The notes: generated from the letters alone by a model not told the origin. DNA of 62,490 nucleotides from Bacteroidota bacterium (GCA_023391015.1 JAEWBT010000132.1:1-62490), one strand, 5' to 3'; counted from the first letter of the stretch, positions 9,046 to 17,584 are shown. Program-made: numbers and translations.

Positions 9046-10611
9046 ATGCAGTTGCGTTCCGCTCTCATCTCTGTTTTTTCCAAAGAAAACCTCGAAACCC
9101 TCGTTCGCGGGCTGCACCGCCACGGCGTAAAACTGTACAGCACCGGCGGCACGCAAACGGCCATCGAAGCGCTGGGGCTGCCCTGCACGGCGGTGGAAGA
9201 CGTAACCGGTTATCCCAGCATCCTGGGCGGACGGGTCAAAACGCTGCACCCAAAAGTATTTGGCGGCATCCTGGCCAAGCGTGCTGACGCGGAACATCAG
9301 GAACACGTGGCCGAACACGGCTTGCCGTTTTTCGACCTTGTGGTGGTGGATTTATATCCCTTTGAAGAAACCGTGCGTGCCACCAGCGACGAAAGCGCGA
9401 TTATCGAGAAAATCGATATTGGCGGCGTGAGCCTTTTGCGCGCGGCGGGTAAGAATTTCAACGATGTCTGTGTGCTTTCCAGTCCGGCCGATTACGAAGG
9501 TTTTATCCAGATGCTCGATAAGGGCAACGGCCAAACCACCCGCGAAGAGCGCCGCGCGCTGGCCGTAAAAGCGTTTGCCGCCTGCGCCCGTTACGACGTA
9601 GCCATTGCCGATTGGTTTTCCGGAAATCAACCGACCGTAGAGACGTTGCATGCAACGTCTCTACCGAACAACGATATTTCCGGAAATTCCACCCAAAACG
9701 AAGATTTTTCCGGCCTTCGCCGCGACCTGCGCTACGGTGAAAACCCACACCAGAAAGCCGCTTTTTATGGCGATTTAGGACAGATTTTTAATCAACTTCA
9801 CGGCAAAGAGCTTTCCTACAACAACCTGGTGGATGTGGAAGCCGCCTGTGCCTTGGTTGCTGAATTTGACCAACCGGCATTTGCGGTGATCAAACACACC
9901 AATCCCTGTGGCGTAGCGGTGCGTGAAAACGTGGAAGATGCCTGGGAAGCCGCCCTCGCCGGCGATCCGGAAAGCGCCTTTGGCGGCGTGCTGGCCACCA
10001 ACCGCGAAATCAGCGCTGCGGTAGCCGAAAAAATCAGCAATATCTTTTTTGAAGTGTTGATTGCACCGTCGTTTGCACCAGAAGCACTGTCCATTCTGCA
10101 AGGCAAGAAGAACCGGATTTTACTGGAGCAAAAAGCACCGCTGGATGCCGACCGCCAAATGTCGAAAGCACTCTTGGGTGGTACACTCGTGCAGGATGCC
10201 GATACCGTGCTGGCCGAAAAATGGGAAGACGTTGGCGGTCGCCCGTGCACCGAAACGGAGAAAGCCGATCTCGAATTTGCCAATGCGGTCTGCAAACACC
10301 TGAAATCCAACGCGATTGCCCTCGTGCGCAACGGACAATTGGTGGGCAAAGGCTGCGGGCAAACCAGCCGGGTGGATGCCCTGCGGCAGGCCATCACCAA
10401 GGCGGCGCAGTCGGGCTTTAGTCTGCAAGGTGCAGTACTTGCTTCCGATGCGTTTTTCCCGTTTGATGACTGTGTGCGCATTGCCGACGAATCCGGTATC
10501 ACGGCGTTCGTGCAACCCGGTGGATCCATCCGCGACGCCGACAGTGTGAATTACTGCAAGGAAAAGAATCTGGCGATGGTGCTGACCGGCACACGCCATT
10601 TCCGGCACTAA
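9046..10611 (+). CDS. purH: Bifunctional AICAR transformylase/IMP cyclohydrolase
   Basis: This 521-residue PurH catalyses the last two steps of purine synthesis (AICAR to FAICAR to IMP). The N-terminal MGS-like cyclohydrolase domain includes YSTGGTQTAIEALG and GGRVKTLHPKVFGG. The transformylase domain starts at LRYGENPHQKAAFYG (~221) and includes AVIKHTNPCG and PGGSIRD. The linker at residues ~191-218 is unusual. Its DNA holds two TTTCCGGAAA palindromes, a third half-copy, and a perfect 28-bp palindrome (9637-9664) translated as VETLHATSL. The reading frame is intact, so the insertions appear tolerated in a surface loop. Confidence 0.96.
   Translation: MQLRSALISVFSKENLETLVRGLHRHGVKLYSTGGTQTAIEALGLPCTAVEDVTGYPSILGGRVKTLHPKVFGGILAKRADAEHQEHVAEHGLPFFDLVVVDLYPFEETVRATSDESAIIEKIDIGGVSLLRAAGKNFNDVCVLSSPADYEGFIQMLDKGNGQTTREERRALAVKAFAACARYDVAIADWFSGNQPTVETLHATSLPNNDISGNSTQNEDFSGLRRDLRYGENPHQKAAFYGDLGQIFNQLHGKELSYNNLVDVEAACALVAEFDQPAFAVIKHTNPCGVAVRENVEDAWEAALAGDPESAFGGVLATNREISAAVAEKISNIFFEVLIAPSFAPEALSILQGKKNRILLEQKAPLDADRQMSKALLGGTLVQDADTVLAEKWEDVGGRPCTETEKADLEFANAVCKHLKSNAIALVRNGQLVGKGCGQTSRVDALRQAITKAAQSGFSLQGAVLASDAFFPFDDCVRIADESGITAFVQPGGSIRDADSVNYCKEKNLAMVLTGTRHFRH
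9637..9664. repeat. 28-bp perfect palindrome inside purH
   Basis: It starts GTAGAGACGTTGCA and is followed by the exact reverse complement. It belongs to the same GTAG...GCATGC...CTAC family seen at 28667-28694, 46904-46931 and 46972-46999, and it lies in frame in the purH linker. Confidence 0.9.
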
Positions 10612-10613
10612 TT

Positions 10614-10675
10614 GTAGAGACGCGACTCATCGCGTCTTTTTTGTTGCAGTGAGAAGCGATCAATCGCGTCTCTAC
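10614..10675. repeat. GTAGAGACGCG / CGCGTCTCTAC inverted repeat element
   Basis: The element begins GTAGAGACGCGACTC and ends AATCGCGTCTCTAC, with an internal CGCGTCTTTTTT. It sits just after the purH stop and touches the 3' end of the convergent small membrane protein gene. It could act as a bidirectional terminator. Its ends match the 28-bp palindrome family. Confidence 0.7.
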
Positions 10676-10863
10676 TTGCGGGGCCGTTCCAGTGCGTTGA
10701 AAAGGGCATTGCCCAAAAACGTCAATACCAGCGAAAGAAGAATCAGATAGCCCACTTTTTGCAGGCCGCTCCATTCCAGGCCATAAGTGGTCCGGAAAAT
10801 GCGCAGCAAAATGCCGGAAATCAGAATGGCAAATACCGGAACCAGCCGGCGGCGAATACTCAT
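10672..10863 (-). CDS. Small two-helix membrane protein, hypothetical
   Basis: This 63-residue protein has two likely membrane segments (VPVFAILISGILLRI and VGYLILLSLVLTFLGNALF) separated by a short loop, with basic residues at both ends. It is transcribed divergently from the CoA-transferase gene. A TACTTTTC segment on the minus strand just upstream resembles a -7 box. I do not recognise the family. It is short, and coding status is inferred from hydrophobic pattern and position. Confidence 0.55.
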   Translation of the reverse strand: MSIRRRLVPVFAILISGILLRIFRTTYGLEWSGLQKVGYLILLSLVLTFLGNALFNALERPRK

Positions 10864-10943
10864 CTCTCTTTAAAAAGCGGGAATAAAAAAGGGAAAAGTA
10901 CGACCGTTCCGGCAGTTCGCCGGACCTTTGCCGCGCTTTTCCT

Positions 10944-12230
10944 ATGCGCCTCTACACTCCTACCTACAGCGATGCCGCTCAGGCCCTTTCGGTTATCAAA
11001 AGTGGCTACACCGTTTTTGTTCATGGCAGTGCCTGCACACCTTTGCACCTGCTGCACGAACTGGCGGCTCAGAAAGACCGCCTGACGGACGTGCAACTGG
11101 TTTCCATTACGCTGCAAGGCGATATTGAGGTGCACAAGCCCGAATATGAAGGTCATTTTCACATTAACAGCTTGTTTGTTTCCGAAGTGGTGCGCAGCGC
11201 CGTGGCCGAAGGCCGCGCTGATTTTGTGCCGGTGTTTCTCTCTGATATTCCCGACCTTTTCAACCGTCGCCTGCTCGACCTTGATGTGGCGCTGATTCAG
11301 GTGTCGCCGCCCGATGCGCACGGCTATTGCTCACTGGGTCTTTCGGTGGATATTGCCCGCTCGGCCATTACCAACGCCCGTTTTGTGATTGCGCAGGTGA
11401 ACCGGTTTATGCCCCGTACCCTCGGCGACGCCATGGTGCACATCAGCCGTTTCACCCATATGGTGTGGCACGATGAGCCGCTGATCCAATTGGATTATGG
11501 GGCCAAAGTGCGCGATGAAGAAATGCGCATCGGCCGTTATATCGCCGAGATGATTGACGATGGCAGCACCTTGCAAATGGGCATCGGAACGGTGCCCGAT
11601 GCGGTGCTGAAATGTCTTAAAAACCACCGCCACCTGGGCGTGCATACCGAGATGTTTTCCGACGGCATTGTGGATCTCATTGCTGATGACGTGATTGACA
11701 ATACCCGGAAGCGCGTGCATCCCCTGAAAACCGTTACCGGCTTTGCCATTGGCACCCAAAAGCTGTATGATTACATCAATGACAACCCGGCGATTTCTTT
11801 TCTGGACATTGATTTTGTGAACGACCCCAGCGTCATCAAGCTCAACCCCAAAGTAATTGCCATCAACAGCGCCATTGAGGTGGATTTGACCGGGCAGGTG
11901 AGCGCCGACAGCATTGGCACCTATCAGTACAGCGGCATTGGCGGCCAAATGGATTTTATGCGCGGCGCAGCGCTCTCCGACGGCGGCAAACCGATTATTG
12001 CCCTGACGGCCCGCACCGCCAAAGGGCTTTCCCGCATTGTGCCGACCCTCAAACCCGGCGCGGGCGTGGTGACGTCCAGAGGGCATGTGCATTACATTGT
12101 TACCGAGTACGGCGTGGCGTTTTTATTTGGGAAAAATCTACGGCAGCGCGCCAAAGCGTTGATTGAAATTGCCCATCCCGACGACCGCGAGATGCTGGAT
12201 AAAGCCTTTTTTGAACGCTTCCGGTCCTGA
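10944..12230 (+). CDS. Acetyl-CoA hydrolase/transferase family (4-hydroxybutyrate CoA-transferase-like)
   Basis: This 428-residue protein has the two-domain fold of class I CoA-transferases. The N-terminal domain carries FVHGSACTPLHLLHEL and PPDAHGYCSLGLSVD. The C-terminal domain carries the glycine loop LQMGIGTVPDAVL and the catalytic Glu in GVHTEMFSDG, which forms the glutamyl-CoA intermediate. GIGGQMDFMRGA and VVTSRGHVHYIVTEYG follow the Cat1/4-hydroxybutyrate CoA-transferase pattern. It would move CoA between acetate and another acid, but the acceptor cannot be told from sequence. A GACCTTTG box lies 13 nt before the ATG. Confidence 0.9.
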   Translation: MRLYTPTYSDAAQALSVIKSGYTVFVHGSACTPLHLLHELAAQKDRLTDVQLVSITLQGDIEVHKPEYEGHFHINSLFVSEVVRSAVAEGRADFVPVFLSDIPDLFNRRLLDLDVALIQVSPPDAHGYCSLGLSVDIARSAITNARFVIAQVNRFMPRTLGDAMVHISRFTHMVWHDEPLIQLDYGAKVRDEEMRIGRYIAEMIDDGSTLQMGIGTVPDAVLKCLKNHRHLGVHTEMFSDGIVDLIADDVIDNTRKRVHPLKTVTGFAIGTQKLYDYINDNPAISFLDIDFVNDPSVIKLNPKVIAINSAIEVDLTGQVSADSIGTYQYSGIGGQMDFMRGAALSDGGKPIIALTARTAKGLSRIVPTLKPGAGVVTSRGHVHYIVTEYGVAFLFGKNLRQRAKALIEIAHPDDREMLDKAFFERFRS

Positions 12231-12530
12231 TTTTTCTGGAAATTTCCGGAAAAATGGCCAATTGAGACGTCTCTCTGGATAGACTTTTGCCTTTTACTTA
12301 CTGCATTTTGTCTTTTGGGCGTGTCCCTCCGCTGCGCTTCGGGTCGGGCTTTCGGCTCTGCTGCGCGCCGCCTCTATCCCTCACGCATTTTCCGGAAAAT
12401 AGCCTTGAATTTCCGGAAATATTGAAATCCTTGGCTAAGCACAAAACTGCTTTTTAAGCAGCATTTTAATATTTCTAACCCAGCAGAGAGGCCGGATATA
12501 AAAGAATTCTTCGTAAATTGCCTTTCTGCC
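12231..12530. other. 300-bp intergenic region with repeats
   Basis: It holds one TTTCCGGAAA copy near 12252, a GGGCGTGTCCC...GGGTCGGGC segment (~12317-12382) resembling a common Bacteroidota intergenic repeat, and a 21-bp-spaced pair of palindromes at 12389 and 12410. I see no ORF of substance and no RNA gene. Confidence 0.6.
12389..12419. repeat. Paired TTTCCGGAAA element
   Basis: Two exact TTTCCGGAAA palindromes start at 12389 and 12410, separated by ATAGCCTTGAA. The spacing and the CTTGA linker recur at 16190-16220. Confidence 0.9.
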
Positions 12531-13613
12531 ATGAAACGAATCTTACTCTTCGCCAGCCTTCTGGGCTTGTTGGCTATCGGTTGCAAGCCGGACAAAGAGG
12601 TAAAACCCGGGCCGATTGACCCGAATAACCCGCCTATTGACTCCACCTATGGTGGCGACACCACCGCCGCCCGGCTGAAGCTGACGCCCTATAAGCTGTT
12701 GGCACCGCAGTTTTTTCCGCCCATTCCCATTCCGGAAGACAACAAGCCGTATGTAGAGCGCATTGCACTGGGCCGCCGCCTTTACTATGATCCGATTCTC
12801 TCCAATGATGGCCGCAGCTGTTCGCAGTGTCACATCCAAACCAAGGGCTTTATCTCCGACCACATTGCCGCTGATGGATTGACAGTGATGCCGCACGTGA
12901 ACCTGGCCTGGAACCGCAACTGGCTGTGGAACGGCGGCGAAACCGGCCCGATGGAAACGGTGATGCTGTTTGAAACCCATACTTTTTTTGCCACCGATCT
13001 GAGCAAGCTCAATGCTGATACCACCTATCGCCGTTTGTTTAAAGAAACGTATGGGGTGGATGATATTTCTTTTAATGAAGTTACTAAAGCGTTGTCGCAA
13101 TTTATCCGCACCCTGATTTCCCAAAACTCTAAGTTTTACCAACGAGTGATCGGCAAAACGGCTTTAGACAAGGACGAACAAGCCGGCAGTGATATCTTTT
13201 TCAGCGAAAGAGGCGATTGCTTTCACTGTCATACCAATCCGATGCTGACCGATAATGCTTTTCACAACACGGGTTTGGATGACGACTTTAGCAACCCAAC
13301 CAACCGCGGGCGCTTCAACACCACCGGCAACCCCGACGATATGGGGAAATTCCGCACGGCCAACCTCTATAACGTAGCCCTGCGCAAGCATTTTATGCAC
13401 GATGGCCGCTTTAAAACCCTGGAGGAAGTAGTGAATTTCTACAACGATCCGCCCAAGCAATCGGCTACCTTGGACACGGTTATGGAGAAAAACAACAAGC
13501 TGACCAAAGGTTTGGGATTGAATGATATGGAAAAATATCAGTTGGTTCGGTTCCTTCACACCTTTACCGACACCAGCTTTACCAACAATCCGGCTTTTTC
13601 AAGACCGCAGTAG
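12531..13613 (+). CDS. Di-haem cytochrome-c peroxidase (MauG/CcpA family) lipoprotein
   Basis: This 360-residue protein carries two covalent haem sites: CSQCH (97-101) followed by MPHVNLAWNRNWLWNGG, and CFHCH starting at C230. An axial-ligand segment FRTANLYNVALRKHFMHDGRF comes later. The signal ends in LLAIGC, a lipobox, so the protein is probably anchored in the periplasm. Bacterial peroxidases of this family reduce H2O2 with electrons from small cytochromes; the MauG branch performs other oxidations and cannot be excluded. The gene stands alone. Confidence 0.92.
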   Translation: MKRILLFASLLGLLAIGCKPDKEVKPGPIDPNNPPIDSTYGGDTTAARLKLTPYKLLAPQFFPPIPIPEDNKPYVERIALGRRLYYDPILSNDGRSCSQCHIQTKGFISDHIAADGLTVMPHVNLAWNRNWLWNGGETGPMETVMLFETHTFFATDLSKLNADTTYRRLFKETYGVDDISFNEVTKALSQFIRTLISQNSKFYQRVIGKTALDKDEQAGSDIFFSERGDCFHCHTNPMLTDNAFHNTGLDDDFSNPTNRGRFNTTGNPDDMGKFRTANLYNVALRKHFMHDGRFKTLEEVVNFYNDPPKQSATLDTVMEKNNKLTKGLGLNDMEKYQLVRFLHTFTDTSFTNNPAFSRPQ

Positions 13614-13675
13614 GTTGGGGACAAAAGACGATAGATAAAAGAGGATTGCGTGCCCAACAGCCCTTTCTCCTTGTT

Positions 13676-13761
13676 TTGTCATTCCGCCAAAGGCGGAATC
13701 TCAGGTGCCGGGGAAACTTGGTTCTTGTGAGGCCACGCCTTTGGGCAGGGTGACAAAATAA
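13676..13761 (+). repeat. Two-hairpin repeat element, copy 1
   Basis: It is bounded by TTTTGTCA and TGACAAAATA. One hairpin is TTCCGCC/GGCGGAA; the other end reads CACGCCTTTGGGCAGGG. The same element occurs inverted at 25291-25367. Short terminal inverted repeats with no ORF suggest a MITE-like or REP-like unit. Confidence 0.75.
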
Positions 13762-13864
13762 TTGTATTTCAAACGGCGCGGATGATTGAGAAAAACTATG
13801 AACCTGCCAATTTTTACCAACAAAAAGTTCTTTTTTGGGGAAATTTCCGGAATAGAATCGTCAG

Positions 13865-13891
13865 GAACGCGCCGCAAGGCGCGTTCTTTTT
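13865..13891 (+). terminator. Intrinsic terminator
   Basis: The perfect 9-bp stem GAACGCGCC/GGCGCGTTC has a GCAA loop and is followed by a T run. It lies 250 nt after the peroxidase gene and upstream of the coiled-coil protein gene. Confidence 0.8.
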
Positions 13892-13956
13892 GATAAAGGG
13901 AGAAAGGGTTGAAAGCCCGTTTTTATTTAAACCATTACCTTTCCGTAAAAACAACC

Positions 13957-14649
13957 ATGGCAGACGGGAATCCGCTTTTTTCAAGCCTGAAAAAACTCAT
14001 TTTTAAAGACAGCCCGGAAACGGAGGCCGGTCCTTCCCAGATGGTTCCGCCGCCGCCTGCGCCGCCGCAAAAGCCAGCTTTACCAGACACGCCTGTGCCG
14101 CCTTATCCGGCACCCGCGCCCTCGGCGCACCCGCCCGTCAGCGGCGAAACCGATGAAACGACCCGTGCCAAAGCTTATCAGCTTTTGGAAAGCGTGAACC
14201 AGCCGGGCGTGGATTTTCTGGAAGTCTGGAACGCCGCTTCGGAAAACGGTGGTCCTGCCGGAGTGCGCGCGGCTTTCAACGCCCTGAAGTTTGCCGACAA
14301 AAGCCTCACGCGCGAAAAAGTCGTTTCCACTGGCCGCTACTACATTGACGCGCTCCAAAAAGCGTTGCAATCGGACCTGGCGAAAAAAGAAGCGCAGCAA
14401 CGCGCGCTGGAAACCGAGAAAACAAGCCGGCGGCAGTCGCTCAGCAATGAGATTGCCGCTATCGAAAAGCAGATTACCGACTTGCAGGCGCAGCTGGTGC
14501 AAAAGCGCAACGCACTTACCGAACTGGATGACCACTATGAGCCGCAGCTGGCGGAGTTGCAGCAAAAAATGGTTTCCGGAAAATCCACCATTGAAGCTAT
14601 GCTGGCGCAAATGCATGCCATCCTGCAAGCCGCCGAGAGAGAGCTTTAG
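13957..14649 (+). CDS. Proline-rich/coiled-coil hypothetical protein
   Basis: This 230-residue cytoplasmic protein was not recognised. The start at MADGNPLFSSLKKL is chosen over an upstream in-frame ATG whose leader looks non-coding. Residues ~27-70 are a Pro-rich linker (PPPPAPPQKP). Residues ~75-130 are helical (AYQLLESVNQPGVDFLEVWNAA). Residues ~140-230 form a long coiled coil (IEKQITDLQAQLVQKRN) ending in MLAQMHAILQAAEREL. One TTTCCGGAAA copy falls in the coiled coil (14573-14582). It has no obvious operon partner. Confidence 0.75.
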   Translation: MADGNPLFSSLKKLIFKDSPETEAGPSQMVPPPPAPPQKPALPDTPVPPYPAPAPSAHPPVSGETDETTRAKAYQLLESVNQPGVDFLEVWNAASENGGPAGVRAAFNALKFADKSLTREKVVSTGRYYIDALQKALQSDLAKKEAQQRALETEKTSRRQSLSNEIAAIEKQITDLQAQLVQKRNALTELDDHYEPQLAELQQKMVSGKSTIEAMLAQMHAILQAAEREL

Positions 14650-14823
14650 GATAGAAGATTTCCGGAAATCAGGACTATTCCCGGGTTTTTCTCTTCTTGA
14701 GTCTTGGGTCTTGACTTTTGGGTTTTTGAATTTTCTCCTGGATTGTGGCTCTTGATTTTTGGATTTTCTCCCCGAAGTCTAAACAGTCTGCTCCGGACGT
14801 TCCCCACATTAATCCTTCCGTAT

Positions 14824-14831
14824 TATCTTCG
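14824..14831 (+). promoter_or_regulatory. Promoter -7 box for acyl-CoA dehydrogenase gene
   Basis: TATCTTCG lies 7 nt before the ATG at 14839, the same distance as in front of the transketolase gene. It supports this start and a near-leaderless transcript. Confidence 0.55.
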
Positions 14832-14838
14832 CAGCCTT

Positions 14839-15981
14839 ATGAATTTTGATCTTTCCGAAGAGCAACTGGCCGTGCAGGCCGCTGCCCGCGACTTTGCCCG
14901 TACCGAATTGCTTCCCGGCGTGATTGAGCGCGACGAGCAGCAGAAATTTCCGAAAGAACAAGTGCAGAAGCTCGGCGAGCTGGGCTTTATGGGCATGATG
15001 GTGGACCCGAAATGGAACGGCTCCGGCATGGACACGGTGAGCTACGTGCTGGCGATGGAGGAAATCTCCAAGATTGACGCGTCGGTTTCGGTGTGTATGA
15101 GCGTAAACAACTCGCTGGTGTGCTGGGGACTGGAAACCTTTGGCAACGACGCGCAGCGCGAAAAATACCTGAAGCCGCTGGCCTCGGGCGAGAAAATCGG
15201 TGCGTTTCTGCTCAGCGAGCCGGAAGCGGGTAGCGACGCCACTTCACAGCGCACCACCGCCGAGGATATGGGTGATTACTACCTCCTGAACGGCACCAAA
15301 AACTGGATTACCAACGGTAACAGTGCTTCTACGTACTTAGTAATTGCGCAGACCTACGCCGATAAGGGCCATAAAGGTATCAACGCGCTGATTGTGGATA
15401 AAGACACGCCCGGCGTAACCGTGGGTGCAAAGGAAAACAAACTTGGCATCCGCGGCTCCGATACCCACACCATCATGTTTACGGATGTGAAGGTGCCAAA
15501 GGAAAACCGTATTGGCGAAGACGGCTTCGGCTTTAAGTTCGCCATGAAAACCCTGGCCGGCGGCCGGATCGGGATTGCTTCGCAGGCCTTGGGCATTGCG
15601 TCCGGCGCCTACGAACTGGCCCTGAAATACTCCAAAGAGCGCAAGGCGTTTGGTACTGAAATCATGAACCACCAGGCGATTGCCTTTAAGCTCGCTGACA
15701 TGGCTACGGCGATTGAAGGCGCACGCCTGCTGTGTCTTAAAGCGGCTTGGCTGAAAGACCAGCATCAGGACTATGACCTGGCGGCAGCGATGGCCAAACT
15801 GTATGCTTCTGAAATTGCCCAATGGGTCACCAACGAAGCGGTACAAATCCACGGCGGCTACGGCTACGTGAAAGAATTCCACGTAGAGCGCCTGCTGCGC
15901 GATGCCAAAATCACCCAGATTTACGAAGGCACCAGCGAGGTGCAGAAGATTGTCATCAGCCGGAGCGTGTTGAAAGGATAG
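14839..15981 (+). CDS. Acyl-CoA dehydrogenase
   Basis: This 380-residue flavoprotein begins MNFDLSEEQLAVQAAARDF, the usual N-terminus of short/medium-chain acyl-CoA dehydrogenases; a longer in-frame extension is rejected. It shows the FAD and substrate signatures GAFLLSEPEAGSDA and NWITNG, the helical C-domain, and the catalytic-base region IYEGTSEVQKIVISR near the C-terminus. It introduces the alpha,beta double bond in fatty-acid or branched-chain acyl-CoA oxidation. An acyl-CoA-processing dehydrogenase is encoded elsewhere in the window (32331-33482). A strong terminator follows within 15 nt. Confidence 0.95.
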   Translation: MNFDLSEEQLAVQAAARDFARTELLPGVIERDEQQKFPKEQVQKLGELGFMGMMVDPKWNGSGMDTVSYVLAMEEISKIDASVSVCMSVNNSLVCWGLETFGNDAQREKYLKPLASGEKIGAFLLSEPEAGSDATSQRTTAEDMGDYYLLNGTKNWITNGNSASTYLVIAQTYADKGHKGINALIVDKDTPGVTVGAKENKLGIRGSDTHTIMFTDVKVPKENRIGEDGFGFKFAMKTLAGGRIGIASQALGIASGAYELALKYSKERKAFGTEIMNHQAIAFKLADMATAIEGARLLCLKAAWLKDQHQDYDLAAAMAKLYASEIAQWVTNEAVQIHGGYGYVKEFHVERLLRDAKITQIYEGTSEVQKIVISRSVLKG

Positions 15982-15988
15982 GGAATAA

Positions 15989-16017
15989 AAAAGCCCCGCA
16001 AATCGCGGGGCTTTTTT
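15989..16017 (+). terminator. Intrinsic terminator after acyl-CoA dehydrogenase gene
   Basis: The 8-bp stem AGCCCCGC/GCGGGGCT is flanked by A and T runs, so it may work in both directions. Confidence 0.9.
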
Positions 16018-16053
16018 ATTGTAGCATGGTCCTCATTTTCCGGAAAAGACGCT

Positions 16054-16180
16054 CTGGCGCGAGTGTTCGCGAAGCGGCACTCGTGCCTACTAAAGAGGGC
16101 AGTCTCCGACTGCCTTCTAAGCCAGTCAGAGACTGGCCGCCTGGTACACACGGGAGCGCTTCGCTAACTCCCGCGCGAGG
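16054..16180. repeat. Fold-back repeat element with nested hairpins
   Basis: Outer arms of about 32 nt (GGCGCGAGTGTTCGCGAAGC at the left; the right arm is its imperfect reverse complement) enclose two short hairpins: GGCAGTC/GACTGCC (16098-16114) and GCCAGTC/GACTGGC (16121-16137). There is no ORF. It fits a MITE-like or structured-RNA repeat. Confidence 0.75.
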
Positions 16181-16189
16181 AAACAGGCT

Positions 16190-16220
16190 TTTCCGGAAAT
16201 AATGTCTTGATTTCCGGAAA
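16190..16220. repeat. Paired TTTCCGGAAA element
   Basis: Copies start at 16190 and 16211, 21 bp apart, with the linker TAATGTCTTGA. It occupies the intergenic region upstream of sod. Confidence 0.9.
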
Positions 16221-16355
16221 TTGGCCCCTCTTTAATGCCCTATAAAAGCCTGTCTTCCGCTGGCATTTTATTTGTGCAAAAAAGGCAACAGAAGAAGGCC
16301 TGCTTTTGGCAGCCTACCTTTACCTTTTCACTCCAAACCCCTTTTATAAACAATC

Positions 16356-16967
16356 ATGGCTTATACCCTTCCCGACCTGCCCTACGCTTTTGCCGCCCTC
16401 GAGCCGCACATTGACGCTGAAACAATGGAAATCCACCACGACCGCCATCACAAGGCTTATGTGGACAACCTGAACAAAGCCCTTGAAGGCTCTGCCGATG
16501 CCGACATGCCGATTGAGGAGCTGATGGCAAAAATCGATCAATATCCTGCAGCCGTGCGCAACAATGGCGGCGGCCACTACAACCACTCCCTTTTCTGGAC
16601 CGTCCTCGGCCCCGACAAAGGCGGTGAACCCACCGGTGCGCTGAAGACCGCTATTGATGAAGCCTTTGGCAGCCTCGACGGCCTCAAAGAACAAATGAAT
16701 GATGCCGGTGCCAAGCGCTTTGGCAGCGGCTGGGCCTGGCTGGTAGTAAAAGACGGTAAGTTGGCCGTAACTTCTACCCCCAATCAGGACAACCCGCTGA
16801 TGCCGGTCGCCGACATGCAAGGCACTCCTATTTTTGGTATCGACGTGTGGGAGCACTCTTACTACCTGAAATATCAAAACAAACGCCCTGACTACCTGAA
16901 AGCCATTTGGAATGTGGTAAACTGGAACGAAGTGTCCAAGCGCTACGAAGCCGCTGGCGGCAAATAA
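16356..16967 (+). CDS. sodB: Fe/Mn superoxide dismutase
   Basis: This 203-residue enzyme has metal ligands in the expected order: H27 in MEIHHDRHHKAYVDNLN, a His in GGGHYNHSLFW, and Asp and His in GIDVWEHSYYLKYQN. GSGWAWLV is also conserved. It dismutates superoxide in the cytoplasm. Whether the metal is Fe or Mn cannot be decided by eye. TACCTTTA at 16314-16321 is a plausible -7 box, and a strong terminator follows. Confidence 0.96.
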   Translation: MAYTLPDLPYAFAALEPHIDAETMEIHHDRHHKAYVDNLNKALEGSADADMPIEELMAKIDQYPAAVRNNGGGHYNHSLFWTVLGPDKGGEPTGALKTAIDEAFGSLDGLKEQMNDAGAKRFGSGWAWLVVKDGKLAVTSTPNQDNPLMPVADMQGTPIFGIDVWEHSYYLKYQNKRPDYLKAIWNVVNWNEVSKRYEAAGGK

Positions 16968-16993
16968 AAAAGCTGTTGGCTTGTAATTAAATA

Positions 16994-17030
16994 AAGAAGG
17001 CCGCGCCCTGCAAGGGTGCGGCCTTCTTTA
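16994..17030. terminator. Bidirectional terminator between sod and convergent gene
   Basis: The long stem AAGAAGGCCGC...GCGGCCTTCTT has A and T runs at its ends and lies between convergent genes. Confidence 0.9.
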
Positions 17031-17032
17031 TA

Positions 17033-17063
17033 TTTCCGGAAATTTCCGGTTTTTTTCCGGAAA
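17033..17063. repeat. Paired TTTCCGGAAA element with middle half-site
   Basis: Full copies start at 17033 and 17054 (21 bp apart). A TTTCCGG half-site at 17043 lies one helical turn after the first. Confidence 0.9.
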
Positions 17064-17122
17064 ACTTCTGGCCTTATCAGGTCATTAGCCTGGTCTCCGG
17101 GGAATTGGTAAGTGGGGGAGAA

Positions 17123-17584
17123 TTAATGGTCGTGGTGCTCGCCGCCCTGACACATGCCTGCAATTTTGTGGAAGGCGTCGTGGGCTTCGGTCAGGCCTTT
17201 CATCAGTTCCTCGTCGCCGGCTTTCGCCTCCACCATTTTATAGACACCGGTGACGCGGTCTTCCAGGTTGGCGACGGCGACTTTCATATCAGACGTACGA
17301 TAGGCATCCGGGAATGGGTTGCCGATCAGATTTTTCATGGCTTCCATCAACTCGCCGCTACGCTTGCGGATAGGGTTCAAATCGCCTTTCTCAGCTGGGT
17401 GGTAGGTCTGGGCCATTACTTTGTGAAAGGCGTTGAGTTGCGGCCAGTCCGCTTTCTTGTCATGGTCGGCAACAGCAGCTGTAGCAGGTGCCATCCGGGT
17501 TGCTTTGTCCGCTTTTTTATTGGTTTGAGCGTTTGCGCCGACGCTCAGCAGACCACAGAGCGCGATAAAGAGTACTTTTTTCAT
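17123..17584 (-). CDS. Secreted His-rich hypothetical protein
   Basis: This 153-residue protein has a signal peptide ending near ANAQ. The mature part is helical with conserved-looking histidines (QLNAFHKVMAQTYHPAEKGDL, EAHDAFHKIAG) and ends MCQGGEHHDH. The helical, His-containing pattern suggests a four-helix metal- or haem-binding periplasmic protein, but no CxxCH is present and I do not recognise the family. It is convergent with sod. Confidence 0.75.
   Translation of the reverse strand: MKKVLFIALCGLLSVGANAQTNKKADKATRMAPATAAVADHDKKADWPQLNAFHKVMAQTYHPAEKGDLNPIRKRSGELMEAMKNLIGNPFPDAYRTSDMKVAVANLEDRVTGVYKMVEAKAGDEELMKGLTEAHDAFHKIAGMCQGGEHHDH

Larger units (their letters stand above)
13614..13956. 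other. Intergenic region with repeat element and terminator
   Basis: It contains a two-hairpin repeat (13676-13761), a near-palindrome TTTCCGGAAT near 13846 and a strong hairpin-plus-T terminator (13865-13891). The short ORFs here are not convincing. Confidence 0.6.

Noticed and set aside
13782..14006. 74-codon ORF upstream of the coiled-coil protein gene
   Set aside because: It crosses a strong terminator hairpin and a near-copy of the iterated palindrome, with no protein-like pattern.
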